Source: an uncultured Bacteroidota bacterium
GTDB lineage: Bacteria; Bacteroidota; Bacteroidia; UBA7662
Direction of reading: 5' to 3'
Length of the DNA stretch: 7,781 bases
NCBI GenBank assembly: GCA_903908015.1
Contig: CAIVQI010000007.1
Coordinates: 1 to 7,781, forward strand
Shown here: positions 1 to 6,595 of the stretch, one piece after another
Position numbering within the stretch: the first letter of the stretch is position 1
Layout of the letters: each line of letters starts with the position of its first letter
Translations under genes and position numbers: made by a program
Notes under the pieces: generated by a model
The model's input: the letters and a program-made list of their open reading frames with translations, nothing else
Told to the model about the DNA's origin: nothing
The model's database searches: none

Positions 1-35
1 CAACGCCCGCTGGTGTGGAGTCCGAACGGGCGTTG
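1..35. repeat. Inverted repeat, 9-bp perfect stem
   Basis: CAACGCCCG at 1-9 is exactly complementary to CGGGCGTTG at 27-35, leaving a 17-nt loop. Such a GC-rich hairpin suits a transcription terminator. No T tract follows it on the plus strand, and on the minus strand any T tract would lie beyond the window edge. It could serve a neighbouring gene outside the window or act as a second terminator behind metK. The stem is directly visible; the role is inference. Confidence 0.5.
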
Positions 36-94
36 AAGGGTTGTATATGATGACGATGTAAAGGTGGATGTGTAAAGAAATCTTTACAATACCG

Positions 95-121
95 AAAAAA
101 GGGTAGTTTTTTGGTTTACCC
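95..121 (-). terminator. Candidate rho-independent terminator of metK
   Basis: Read on the minus strand, GGGTA (121-117) pairs with TACCC (105-101) around an 11-nt A-rich loop and is followed at once by six T residues (100-95). It lies about 68 nt past the metK stop codon and in the right orientation. The stem is only 5 bp, so it is modest, but the uninterrupted T tract directly after it supports termination. A second small hairpin, GTAAAG/CTTTAC at 72-87, follows further downstream. Confidence 0.5.
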
Positions 122-128
122 CAACATC

Positions 129-197
129 AGAACACCAAGTAATTAGCTGTAAGAACACCAAGTAATTAGCTGAAAGAACAGCAAGTCATTAGCTGTT
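129..197. repeat. Three tandem 23-bp direct repeats at the metK 3' end
   Basis: Copies lie at 129-151, 152-174 and 175-197 with an exact 23-bp period. The first two differ only near their ends (position 22). The third differs from them at internal positions 7 (c to g) and 13 (a to c). Read on the minus strand each copy carries the core CAGCTAATNACTTG followed by NTGTTCT. The third copy contains the last two metK codons (Asn, Ser) and the TAA stop, so the array is a duplication starting at the gene end and running into the 3' untranslated region. No function is evident. Confidence 0.9.
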
Positions 198-1487
198 AAA
201 GGCTTTGCGGATCTCTCCGATAAAATCGAGCTTCTCCCAGGTAAACAATTCAACCTGCACTGTCTTTTGGTTGTCGGCTTGGTTGCCCCAGGAAATGGTC
301 TTGTTCACCACTTGGGGGCGGCGACCCATATGACCATAAGCTGCGGTTTCGGCGTAGATGGGCTGTTGTAGTTTCAGGCGCTTAATGAGCATGCCTGGGC
401 GCATATCGAAAATCTCTGAAACGCGGCGTGCTATTTCGCTATCCGATAATTTGCGACCTTCTTTGTCGCGCACCTTGGCCGTTCCGTAGGTGTTCACATA
501 CAAGCCAACAGGCTCAGCCACACCAATGGCATAAGCCACTTGGACCAACACTTGGGAGGCAACGTCGGAAGCCACCAGATTTTTTGCAATGTGGCGCGCA
601 GCATAGGCAGCCGAGCGGTCGACCTTCGATGGGTCCTTGCCCGAAAATGCACCGCCACCATGGGCGCCTTTACCACCATAAGTGTCAACGATGATCTTCC
701 GACCAGTCAGGCCTGTGTCGCCATGCGGACCACCGATAACGAAGTTGCCCGTGGGGTTGATGAAGTACTTTACGTCTTCGGTAAAGAGGCGGCGGACCTT
801 CATCGGAAGCCGCTTGAGTACGCGTGGCATGAGGTAGCGATGGATGTCGGCCGTGATCTGCTCCTGCATGGCCTTTTGGTCGCTCGATTCATGGCCTGTA
901 TGGATGAATGGATCGTGCTGGGTAGAAATAACGATGGTATCGATGGCTTCAGGCTTATGTTTTTCGCTGTAGCGGACAGTAACCTGACTCTTGGCATCAG
1001 GTCGCAGATAGCGCATGGGGCGGCTCTCGCGCCGCAACACAGCCAATTCGCGAAGGATGATGTGACTGATCTCCAATGGCAAGGGCATAAAGCTGTCGGT
1101 TTCGTTGGTGGCGTATCCAAACATCATTCCCTGATCTCCGGCGCCTTGTTCCTCTGGCCTCGCCTTTTCAACGCCCTGGTTGATGTCAGGCGATTGTTCA
1201 TGTATGGCGGAAATGACGCCGCAACTGTCGGCATCGAACATATATTCTGATCGGGTGTATCCAATGCGGCGGATGGTGTCGCGCGCCACTTTCTGAACGT
1301 CCACATAGGCGGTCGACTTCACCTCTCCGCTCAGAACGGCCAATCCGGTGGTGACCAAGGTTTCACAAGCCACTTTGGAAGCGGCATCTTGCGCTAAAAA
1401 GGCATCGAGTAGGGCGTCTGAAATTTGGTCGGCTACTTTGTCGGGGTGCCCTTCAGAAACAGATTCAGAGGTGAATAGGTATGACAT
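189..1487 (-). CDS. metK: S-adenosylmethionine synthetase (methionine adenosyltransferase)
   Basis: This cytosolic enzyme makes S-adenosylmethionine from methionine and ATP, releasing phosphate and diphosphate, and so supplies methyl groups to the cell. The 432-residue product is complete. The N-terminal TSESVSEGHPDK (residues 6-17) contains the active-site His14, Asp16 and Lys17. The ATP-binding hexapeptide GAGDQG is at 115-120 and the P-loop-like GGGAFSGKD at 277-285. It is longer than the roughly 385-residue proteobacterial enzyme. Much of the extra length sits near the C terminus, between AAYGHMGRRP (about 382-391) and FTWEKLD (415-421), a pattern I associate with Bacteroidota. The start is the only sensible one, since TSESVSEGHPDK normally lies a few residues from the N terminus. 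There is no clear Shine-Dalgarno sequence. A candidate promoter lies about 35 bp upstream. The last two codons and stop form part of a 23-bp tandem repeat. Confidence 0.98.
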   Translation of the reverse strand: MSYLFTSESVSEGHPDKVADQISDALLDAFLAQDAASKVACETLVTTGLAVLSGEVKSTAYVDVQKVARDTIRRIGYTRSEYMFDADSCGVISAIHEQSPDINQGVEKARPEEQGAGDQGMMFGYATNETDSFMPLPLEISHIILRELAVLRRESRPMRYLRPDAKSQVTVRYSEKHKPEAIDTIVISTQHDPFIHTGHESSDQKAMQEQITADIHRYLMPRVLKRLPMKVRRLFTEDVKYFINPTGNFVIGGPHGDTGLTGRKIIVDTYGGKGAHGGGAFSGKDPSKVDRSAAYAARHIAKNLVASDVASQVLVQVAYAIGVAEPVGLYVNTYGTAKVRDKEGRKLSDSEIARRVSEIFDMRPGMLIKRLKLQQPIYAETAAYGHMGRRPQVVNKTISWGNQADNQKTVQVELFTWEKLDFIGEIRKAFNS

Positions 1488-1522
1488 ATATCAGTATTTA
1501 ATGTTAAAGGTCTTTGGTAAAT

Positions 1523-1530
1523 CAAAGATA
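1523..1530 (-). promoter_or_regulatory. Candidate -7 box of the metK promoter
   Basis: On the minus strand this reads TATCTTTG, an exact match to the Bacteroidota -7 consensus TAnnTTTG. It would give a leader of about 30 nt before the metK ATG. The expected -33 TTTG is only weakly represented by a T-rich stretch around 1549-1556. The match implies that metK has its own promoter in the gap behind the E1 gene. Exact motif matches of this size also occur by chance in AT-rich gaps. Confidence 0.45.
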
Positions 1531-1640
1531 GTTGAATAATTGGTCTGAAAAATCGTCGATTGACCAGATTCCGGTGCACAAAGAACAAGATTTGTTTTGA
1601 GAAACTCAAATATTTAACACCGAAAAACTGGAAAATTGAA

Positions 1641-3728
1641 TTATTCAGCAAGGAGTGACAAAATTCGGGCCCTCACTTTTTCGGCCGATGGCAGCATGAC
1701 CTGCTCTAGACGCTCATTGAGGGGGATAGCAGGCATGGGAATGGCGCCCATGGTGTCGACGGGCGCATCGAGCGATTGAAAGCAATGCTTAGAAATTCGG
1801 TGCGCCAATGACTCAGCGAAGGAATTGAGCAGCGGCTCCTCGGTAAGTACCAACACCTTGCCGTGCCTGCGCGCCTGCTCAAAACATAGCTGCTCATCAA
1901 CGGGGTATAAACTCCTGAGGTCAACCAATTCCACCCGTCCTTTCAACGCGGGATCATCAGCGGCAGACAGCGCCCAGTGTACGCCCATGCCATAGGTAAT
2001 GACCACACAGCTATCGCCCTCATCGATCCGGTCCGAGGCTGCGCGGAGCACCACACGCCCCACGCCAATGGGCACGCGGTAGTGCTCATCGGGTTCTATG
2101 GTTTTGGCCGCTTCGGTGCCGGGTACCTTACTCCAATAAAGGCCCTTATGTTCGAATACCACAACGGGGTTGGGGTCGTAAAAGGCCGATTTTAATAGTC
2201 CCTTAAGGTCAGCCGCATTGGATGGATATACCACTTTGATGCCCCTGATGCACAGAATGGCCGACTCGATGCAGCCTGAATGATAAGGGCCACCTCCTCC
2301 ATAGGCACCACATGGCACCCGTATGACGCTGGAAATAGGGAATTGGCCGTTGCTCAAATAGCAACTTTTCGAGAGCTCCACCACCAATTGGTTGACGCCC
2401 GTCCATATATAATCCGCAAATTGGATTTCCACAATTGCCCGGGCGCCTACGGCCGACATGCCCGCGGTGGATCCCACTAAATATGCTTCTTGGATGGGGG
2501 TATTGAACACGCGCCCATCCCCAAATTTTTCGGCGAGGGTAGCGGCCTCTCTGAATACACCGCCCAGTCGTCGGCCTACGTCTTGTCCGTAGAACAACGA
2601 TTCAGGATGACTTCTTAAAATTTCCTCGACGGCATGCAGGGCAGCGTCGACCATCACCACTTTATCGCGACCAGGCGGCGTTCTTTCACCGGATTCATGG
2701 GTGATGGGCGTTGGGGCAAATTCATGCAAGGTCAGGCTATCGTCGGTAGGAATAGGGGCCTCAACGGCACGTTGAAATTCGGCCGAAACCAGGTCGCGAC
2801 ATTCTTCGTGCATGCGCTCCAGTTCTTCATCCCAAAAGCCTGCTTTCAACATGGTTTTTTTTAAGCGGGGAAGGGGGTCGTGGCGCTGGTGATCGGCTAA
2901 ATCTTGTGCTTCGCGGTACCATTCGCGCCGTACTCCGGAAGTATGGTGACCAAGTAATGGACAAGTAGCATGGACCAACACCGGCCCTTGGCGGTTCCTT
3001 ACATGCCGGAAGGCGTCGTTCATGACTTTATAACTGTCAACAAAATCGGAGCCGTTTGCACGCAGTCTCTTCATCCCCTTAAATCCTTCTGCATATTCAT
3101 AAGCATCCATGGCACGCATTTCACTGGCGTGCGCGGAGATGCCCCATTGGTTGTCCTGCACTAAGTAAACGATCGGCAATCGGTGCAACACGGCCATTTG
3201 GAAGGCCTCAGCCACTTCGCCCTCGGTAACCGAGCCGTCGCCCAGCGAGCACAGTACGAGTGGCCGAACATGGTTGTGGTGGCTGTCACCTTGCTGCGCT
3301 GGGTGTAGCCCTTGATTTTCGAGATAGGCCAACCCATGCGCCATGCCTGTGGCCGGGATGGCTTGCATGCCTGTGGCACTGCTTTGGTGTGGGATGATGG
3401 GCATGCCTGGTCGCCGCACAGAGGGATGCGCATAGTAGGTTCTCCCGCCCGAAAAGGGGTCGTCGGCCTTCGCGAGCAATTGCAGCATCAGGTCGAGTGG
3501 ACGAAAGCCCAGCGCGAGGAGCATTGACTCGTCGCGGTAGTATAGGCTTGCATAGTCGACCTCCGTCAGCTGCAGGCCGCAGGCTAATTGTATGGCTTCA
3601 TGTCCCCTCGATGTGGAGTGAACATATCGGGTAATGCTCCGTTGCTCGTCGTATAGGTCGGCCATGGCGCGGGCGGTGCCCATGAGTTGCCAAGCCTTGC
3701 GCAGTTGATCTTTATTGGGGGATGCCAT
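1641..3728 (-). CDS. Fused alpha/beta 2-oxoacid dehydrogenase E1 component (thiamine diphosphate-dependent)
   Basis: E1 enzymes decarboxylate a 2-oxoacid on thiamine diphosphate and pass the acyl group to the lipoyl arm of an E2 partner. In this 695-residue protein both subunits are one chain. The alpha half (about 1-320) carries the cofactor and Mg2+ signature GDGSVTEG (163-170) followed by Asn193 in QDNQWGIS. A loop at 261-272 (HTSGVRREWYR) matches the position of the active-site and phosphorylation loop of alpha subunits. A linker of about 40 residues leads to the beta half (about 357-695), with IQEAYLVGSTAG (412-423, Glu414 the expected cofactor-activating Glu), GGGGPYHSG (477-485, His483 the expected catalytic His) and the C-terminal transketolase-like domain near VVITYGMGVHW. 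Known fused E1 proteins of this size are usually annotated as branched-chain 2-oxoacid or pyruvate dehydrogenase E1. No E2 or E3 gene is in the window, so the substrate cannot be fixed. The start ATG leaves a 66-bp divergent promoter gap. Confidence 0.93.
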   Translation of the reverse strand: MASPNKDQLRKAWQLMGTARAMADLYDEQRSITRYVHSTSRGHEAIQLACGLQLTEVDYASLYYRDESMLLALGFRPLDLMLQLLAKADDPFSGGRTYYAHPSVRRPGMPIIPHQSSATGMQAIPATGMAHGLAYLENQGLHPAQQGDSHHNHVRPLVLCSLGDGSVTEGEVAEAFQMAVLHRLPIVYLVQDNQWGISAHASEMRAMDAYEYAEGFKGMKRLRANGSDFVDSYKVMNDAFRHVRNRQGPVLVHATCPLLGHHTSGVRREWYREAQDLADHQRHDPLPRLKKTMLKAGFWDEELERMHEECRDLVSAEFQRAVEAPIPTDDSLTLHEFAPTPITHESGERTPPGRDKVVMVDAALHAVEEILRSHPESLFYGQDVGRRLGGVFREAATLAEKFGDGRVFNTPIQEAYLVGSTAGMSAVGARAIVEIQFADYIWTGVNQLVVELSKSCYLSNGQFPISSVIRVPCGAYGGGGPYHSGCIESAILCIRGIKVVYPSNAADLKGLLKSAFYDPNPVVVFEHKGLYWSKVPGTEAAKTIEPDEHYRVPIGVGRVVLRAASDRIDEGDSCVVITYGMGVHWALSAADDPALKGRVELVDLRSLYPVDEQLCFEQARRHGKVLVLTEEPLLNSFAESLAHRISKHCFQSLDAPVDTMGAIPMPAIPLNERLEQVMLPSAEKVRARILSLLAE

Positions 3729-3735
3729 AAGAATG

Positions 3736-3743
3736 CAAAACTA
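3736..3743 (-). promoter_or_regulatory. Candidate -7 box for the E1 gene
   Basis: The minus strand reads TAGTTTTG, matching TAnnTTTG exactly. It ends only 7 bp before the E1 ATG, so transcription would start at or next to the start codon and the mRNA would be leaderless or nearly so. The upstream -33 position shows only a weak TTTC-like sequence. If the E1 start were further downstream, the leader would be normal in length. Confidence 0.35.
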
Positions 3744-3757
3744 CAAGCGGATTTTTA

Positions 3758-3765
3758 TAATTTTG
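3758..3765 (+). promoter_or_regulatory. Candidate -7 box for the oxygenase/chrA pair
   Basis: TAATTTTG matches the Bacteroidota -7 consensus TAnnTTTG. It lies 29 bp before the ATG chosen for the oxygenase, giving a leader of about 20-25 nt. No good -33 TTTG is seen around 3735. The box starts only 14 bp from the opposing box for E1, so polymerase binding at the two would conflict. Confidence 0.4.
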
Positions 3766-3794
3766 AAAGTTTGAACCTTGGAATTAATTCGTTT

Positions 3795-4742
3795 ATGTCG
3801 GCCATACCTTCCCTCAATCTTCACGATTTTACCCGCGGCGACGCTGCCCAGCGCGCTCATTTTGTTCGTTCTCTCGGTCAGGCTTATGAAGAAGTCGGTT
3901 TTGTGGCCGTGTCGGGGCACGCCCTTTCCGATGCCCTTTCCGACGCGCTTTATGCTGAAGTCCGCCGCTTTTTTGCGCTGGAGAACTCGGTGAAATTGCA
4001 GTATGAGGTCGCTGGATTGGCCGGTCAGCGCGGGTATACCTCCTTTGGACGCGAACATGCCAAGGGACGCACCGCTGGAGACCTCAAGGAGTTCTTTCAA
4101 TTCGGCCAGGAGCCGGATCCTTCCGACCCGGTTTTTGGGGAGTATCCCCAGAACGTACGCGTGTCCGAGCTTCCAGATTTCCACCGCCTCGCCATGGAAG
4201 CATATCGTGCTTTAGAATCGTCGGGCCGCTCCATACTCCAGGCCATAGCCCTCTTTTTGGGCTTGCCTGAACGGTATTTTGACGCGCACATCGAAGCGGG
4301 GAACAGCATATTGAGGGCCATTCATTATGGGCCCATAACAGAAGAACCGCGCGATGCTGTTCGTGCGGCAGAGCATGAGGACATAAATCTCATTACCTTA
4401 TTGATGGGGGCTTCTGCGGATGGATTGGAGGTGCTTTCCCGCGAGGGTAGCTGGGTGCCCGTCACCGCCTTGCCCAATCAGGTGGTGGTGAATGTGGGGG
4501 ATATGCTTCAGCGGCTCACCAACAATCGGCTGAAATCGACGACCCATCGGGTGGTCAATCCCCCAAGAGCTTTGTGGGGAACCTCACGGTTTTCTATTCC
4601 TTTTTTCCTCCATCCACGTTCGGCGATGCCCCTCGACTGTTTGCCTGAATGCATCGACGAAGCACATCCCCGGGCATACCCACCCATCACCGCTGGCGAA
4701 TACCTGGATGAACGCCTGCGGGAAATTGGGCTTAAGGCTTAA
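3795..4742 (+). CDS. Isopenicillin N synthase-like Fe(II)/2-oxoglutarate-dependent oxygenase
   Basis: The product is a predicted cytosolic non-haem iron oxygenase of 315 residues, the usual length for this family. The N-terminal part (about 4-120) matches the DIOX_N type domain, with the typical opening IPSLNLHDF and GFVAVSGHAL. The C-terminal double-stranded beta-helix part (about 170-275) holds the full iron-binding facial triad: His194 and Asp196 in HEDINLITLL and His251 in STTHRVVNP. The 2-oxoglutarate-binding RxS motif is Arg265-Phe-Ser267, 14 residues after the distal His. The enzyme should therefore be active and use 2-oxoglutarate. Its prime substrate cannot be told from sequence. The frame stays open upstream to an ATG at 3687, but that would overlap the divergent E1 gene and add 36 residues with no family resemblance, so 3795 is preferred. 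Residues 43-52 contain a small repeat (ALSDALSDAL) from a 12-bp duplication. chrA follows 6 bp later and is probably co-transcribed. Confidence 0.92.
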   Translation: MSAIPSLNLHDFTRGDAAQRAHFVRSLGQAYEEVGFVAVSGHALSDALSDALYAEVRRFFALENSVKLQYEVAGLAGQRGYTSFGREHAKGRTAGDLKEFFQFGQEPDPSDPVFGEYPQNVRVSELPDFHRLAMEAYRALESSGRSILQAIALFLGLPERYFDAHIEAGNSILRAIHYGPITEEPRDAVRAAEHEDINLITLLMGASADGLEVLSREGSWVPVTALPNQVVVNVGDMLQRLTNNRLKSTTHRVVNPPRALWGTSRFSIPFFLHPRSAMPLDCLPECIDEAHPRAYPPITAGEYLDERLREIGLKA

Positions 4743-4748
4743 TGGTTG

Positions 4749-5936
4749 ATGGGCCGCGTAGGTAGGCTTCGTGCCCGGGTTTTTCTGCAGGATGTCCTGT
4801 TGTTGAGTTTATCGGCCTTCGGCGGTCCCCAGGCCCACATAGCCTTGATGCTCGACCAATTGGTGGAACGCCGCAAGTATGTAACGGCTGAGGAACTGTT
4901 GGAACTCAATGCCTTGTGTCAACTGTTGCCTGGGCCCACCAGTACCCAGACCATCACGGCCATCGGATTTAAGTTGGGGGGGTATTCGCTGGCCTGGCTC
5001 ACACTTTTGGTCTGGGCTTTTCCGGCTTGCCTGATGATGACGATGATTGCCCTGATGATGGGGTATGTGCAGGGATTTGGTTTTGAGTTGCGCCTTTTGC
5101 GGTTTTTGGGGCCCATTGCTGTGGGCTTTACCTCAGTGGCGGCCGTTCGTCTCTTCCGGGCCACGGTGCACAGCCGTCTCGAATGGGGCATCGCCTTGGG
5201 CTCGCTCCTTGTTTGTTTGGGGTTGACCAACTCCATCACTTTTCCTGCAGTCTTGCTTCTGGGTGGCCTGGTGAGTATGATGGTTGACCGCAAACCCCTG
5301 GAGAAGCAGGAATATGGATTTGGGGGCATTCAGTGGCGCTATTTTGTACTGTATGCTGGCGTACTCCTGTTGGCCGTTGTGCTGGGAAATGTGTACCGCG
5401 ACCGTTGGATTCTTTTGTTCGAGAATCTGTATCGCTATGGCAGCCTGGTTTTTGGCGGGGGCCACTCATTGTTTCCCATGATGTTCGAACAGTTCGTTGA
5501 GGTGAAGAAGTATTTGTCACCCGCTGAGTTTTTGTCGGGCCTGGGTCTGGCACAGGCCATTCCCGGGCCGGTATTTTCTTTCGCAGCTTTTGTTGGCGCT
5601 GGCGCATTCTCCGAAGCTGGATTCCCTTCTATGCTCCTGGGGGCCTTGGTGGGCTCACTGGCCATCTTCCTGCCCGGCACCCTGTTGATTTTCTTCATAT
5701 ACCCTGGTTGGGACGACTTAAAAAAGAACCGTGGCGTGCGTCGCTCTTTGTCGGGGGTGCATGCGGCGGCGGCCGGACTCATCGCCGCGTCGGCTGCGAT
5801 CTTATTGCGCCCCCTGGGCTTTCAATCCTTGAATTTGATGGTGGTGGCCCTTAGTTTTTTGGGGATGTATGCCCTACACATCCCCCCAATTTTGCTGGTG
5901 AGTATGGGCATCGTGGCCGGCGTAGTTTGGGCGTGA
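4749..5936 (+). CDS. chrA: Chromate transporter, two-domain ChrA (CHR) family
   Basis: CHR family proteins are inner-membrane transporters; characterised ones export chromate and lower its toxicity. This 395-residue protein is the long type with two homologous halves. The first half has FGGPQAHIALM (24-34) and LLPGPTSTQ (59-67). The second half repeats the pattern with FGGGHSLFPMM (235-245) and AQAIPGPVFSFAAFVG (268-283). The rest is mostly hydrophobic, consistent with about 10-12 membrane spans, with a polar linker near 180-197. The start is taken as ATG at 4749; a TTG directly before it at 4746 is also possible and would add one residue. A weak TAAGG at 4733-4737 could be a ribosome site. 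The gene begins 6 bp after the oxygenase stop, so translation is probably coupled. No chrB-like regulator is present. The substrate in this organism is inferred only from family membership. Confidence 0.93.
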   Translation: MGRVGRLRARVFLQDVLLLSLSAFGGPQAHIALMLDQLVERRKYVTAEELLELNALCQLLPGPTSTQTITAIGFKLGGYSLAWLTLLVWAFPACLMMTMIALMMGYVQGFGFELRLLRFLGPIAVGFTSVAAVRLFRATVHSRLEWGIALGSLLVCLGLTNSITFPAVLLLGGLVSMMVDRKPLEKQEYGFGGIQWRYFVLYAGVLLLAVVLGNVYRDRWILLFENLYRYGSLVFGGGHSLFPMMFEQFVEVKKYLSPAEFLSGLGLAQAIPGPVFSFAAFVGAGAFSEAGFPSMLLGALVGSLAIFLPGTLLIFFIYPGWDDLKKNRGVRRSLSGVHAAAAGLIAASAAILLRPLGFQSLNLMVVALSFLGMYALHIPPILLVSMGIVAGVVWA

Positions 5937-5999
5937 GGCAGTTTGCGGCTAATTTTTTTCTAATCAACGATTTTTGCCACGACGATATTTGAGGTGCTC

Positions 6000-6098
6000 A
6001 TATTGCCCTCATGTTGTGACATAAACCAGGAAATATTACCCTCATTTTGTGACCAAAATCAGGAAATATTACCCTCATTCTGTGACATGAAATGGACA
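6000..6098. repeat. Three tandem 33-bp direct repeats, possible IS21-type end
   Basis: Copies begin at 6000, 6033 and 6066 with an exact 33-bp period. Each opens with ATATTRCCCTCAT followed by NTGTGAC; the first two continue into an A-rich part ending CAGGAA. On the minus strand the core reads GTCACANAATGAGGG then TAATATTTCCTG. IS21-family elements are known for several repeated transposase-binding sites at each end, and this arrangement resembles one such end. The minus-strand dinucleotide TG at 6098-6097 coincides with the array boundary. No transposase or second end is seen, so a remnant or an unrelated tandem repeat are both possible. It occupies most of the 195-bp convergent gap (5937-6131). 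The rest of that gap holds only a seven-T run at 5953-5959 behind chrA. Confidence 0.85.
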
Positions 6099-6099
6099 T

Positions 6100-6133
6100 A
6101 AAAGCCCTTATGATCCGAAATCGATTCCGGGCT
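6100..6133 (-). terminator. Candidate terminator of the pheS-dehydrogenase-lipoprotein operon
   Basis: On the minus strand AGCCC (6133-6129) can pair with GGGCT (6107-6103), followed by TTT and then ATG. The enclosed 21 nt contain a near-palindrome, CCGGAATCGATTTCGG, that could form its own inner stem. The outer stem overlaps the lipoprotein stop codon. The stem is short and the T run is only four, so this is a weak candidate. Confidence 0.3.
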
Positions 6134-6566
6134 AGTTTGTTACCCTCAGCGTATTGGCTGAAGGCGAAAAATAAGTCCGGTAGGATTTTAGTGCGAAGGT
6201 GGCCGGGCCTCGGGCGGGGAACCCATCGGCACTGAAGCGGGAACTGCAACAAGGACATTGAAGGAGTAGGGTAGCGGTATCGATGACCAAAGTATGACAG
6301 GGGTCTGATGGCTGTTGGGTGCAGGCCAAATCGAAGGCCTTGAATTCCTGAAAGGCGGATTGGTGGATGAACAAACCCCGATAGCCTGCCTGTGGATAAA
6401 TCAGCATCCCATTCACCAGCGTCAATGGCTGATAGGTCGGGAGATTGAGGTTGAGGGTGACATCCACAAATACATTGGGAACCACATCGCGCCGTTCATC
6501 GTTGCAACCTACTGCCGAAAAAACAAGGAAGACAAAAACAAGTAGAGAACGAAGGCTTTTATCCAT
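6132..6566 (-). CDS. Small lipoprotein with a Rieske-like fold and altered ligands
   Basis: This 144-residue product starts with a lipoprotein signal (MDKSLR, then hydrophobic LLVFVFLVF, then SAVGC with Cys21 as the likely lipidated residue), so it should be anchored outside the inner membrane. The mature part resembles a Rieske [2Fe-2S] domain: AFDLACTQ (77-84), QCPCCSSRF (103-111) and GPATFALKSY (120-129) line up with the usual CTH, CPCHGSxF and GPAxxPLxxY elements. Both histidine ligands are absent, replaced by Gln84 and Cys107; Cys82, Cys90, Cys104, Cys106 and Cys107 remain. Whether it binds iron-sulfur, zinc or nothing is unknown. I recall similar Cys-for-His small lipoproteins from Bacteroidota, so this may be a family trait. 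The ATG at 6566 is chosen because it begins the signal peptide; longer starts would run into the dehydrogenase gene. It lies 28 bp downstream of that gene and is probably the last gene of the operon. Confidence 0.8.
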   Translation of the reverse strand: MDKSLRSLLVFVFLVFSAVGCNDERRDVVPNVFVDVTLNLNLPTYQPLTLVNGMLIYPQAGYRGLFIHQSAFQEFKAFDLACTQQPSDPCHTLVIDTATLLLQCPCCSSRFSADGFPARGPATFALKSYRTYFSPSANTLRVTN

Positions 6567-6595
6567 CAATCGGGAAATTGTAAAAGTGGATGGAT
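6561..6595. other. Inverted repeat spanning the lipoprotein start codon
   Basis: ATCCATC (6561-6567) is complementary to GATGGAT (6589-6595). The same segment holds an inner CAAT/ATTG pairing at 6567-6570 and 6577-6580. In the minus-strand mRNA the lipoprotein ATG lies in this stem, and the other arm reaches the dehydrogenase stop codon. It could damp translation of the lipoprotein relative to the upstream gene, but such short repeats can arise by chance. Confidence 0.25.

Noticed and set aside
129..197. CRISPR array
   Set aside because: The units are contiguous with no unique spacers, and no cas genes are in the window.
540..1250. A 236-codon open frame on the plus strand
   Set aside because: It lies wholly antisense to metK, whose protein shows every family motif. 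The translated product resembles nothing known, and such long antisense frames are common over GC-rich conserved genes.
1596..1610. Short hairpin TTTGAG-AAA-CTCAAA behind the E1 gene as a terminator
   Set aside because: The stem is AT-rich and has no T tract after it on the minus strand, so it is not convincing as an intrinsic terminator.
1488..1640. SAM-responsive riboswitch before metK
   Set aside because: The candidate promoter leaves a leader of only about 30 nt, too short for known SAM riboswitches, and I see no matching conserved core in the gap.
3687..3794. N-terminal extension of the oxygenase to the ATG at 3687
   Set aside because: It would overlap the start of the divergent E1 gene, cross its own candidate promoter and add residues without family similarity.
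5937..5960. Intrinsic terminator behind chrA at the seven-T run
   Set aside because: The T run is clear, but I find no good GC stem directly before it. GCGGC just upstream lacks a clean partner.
5998..6258. Open frame on the minus strand whose C-terminal part shows an 11-residue repeat (HKMRVIFPGL-like)
   Set aside because: The repeat only reflects the 33-bp DNA array, which is a multiple of three. The other part overlaps the lipoprotein gene in another frame, and no start or family evidence supports it.
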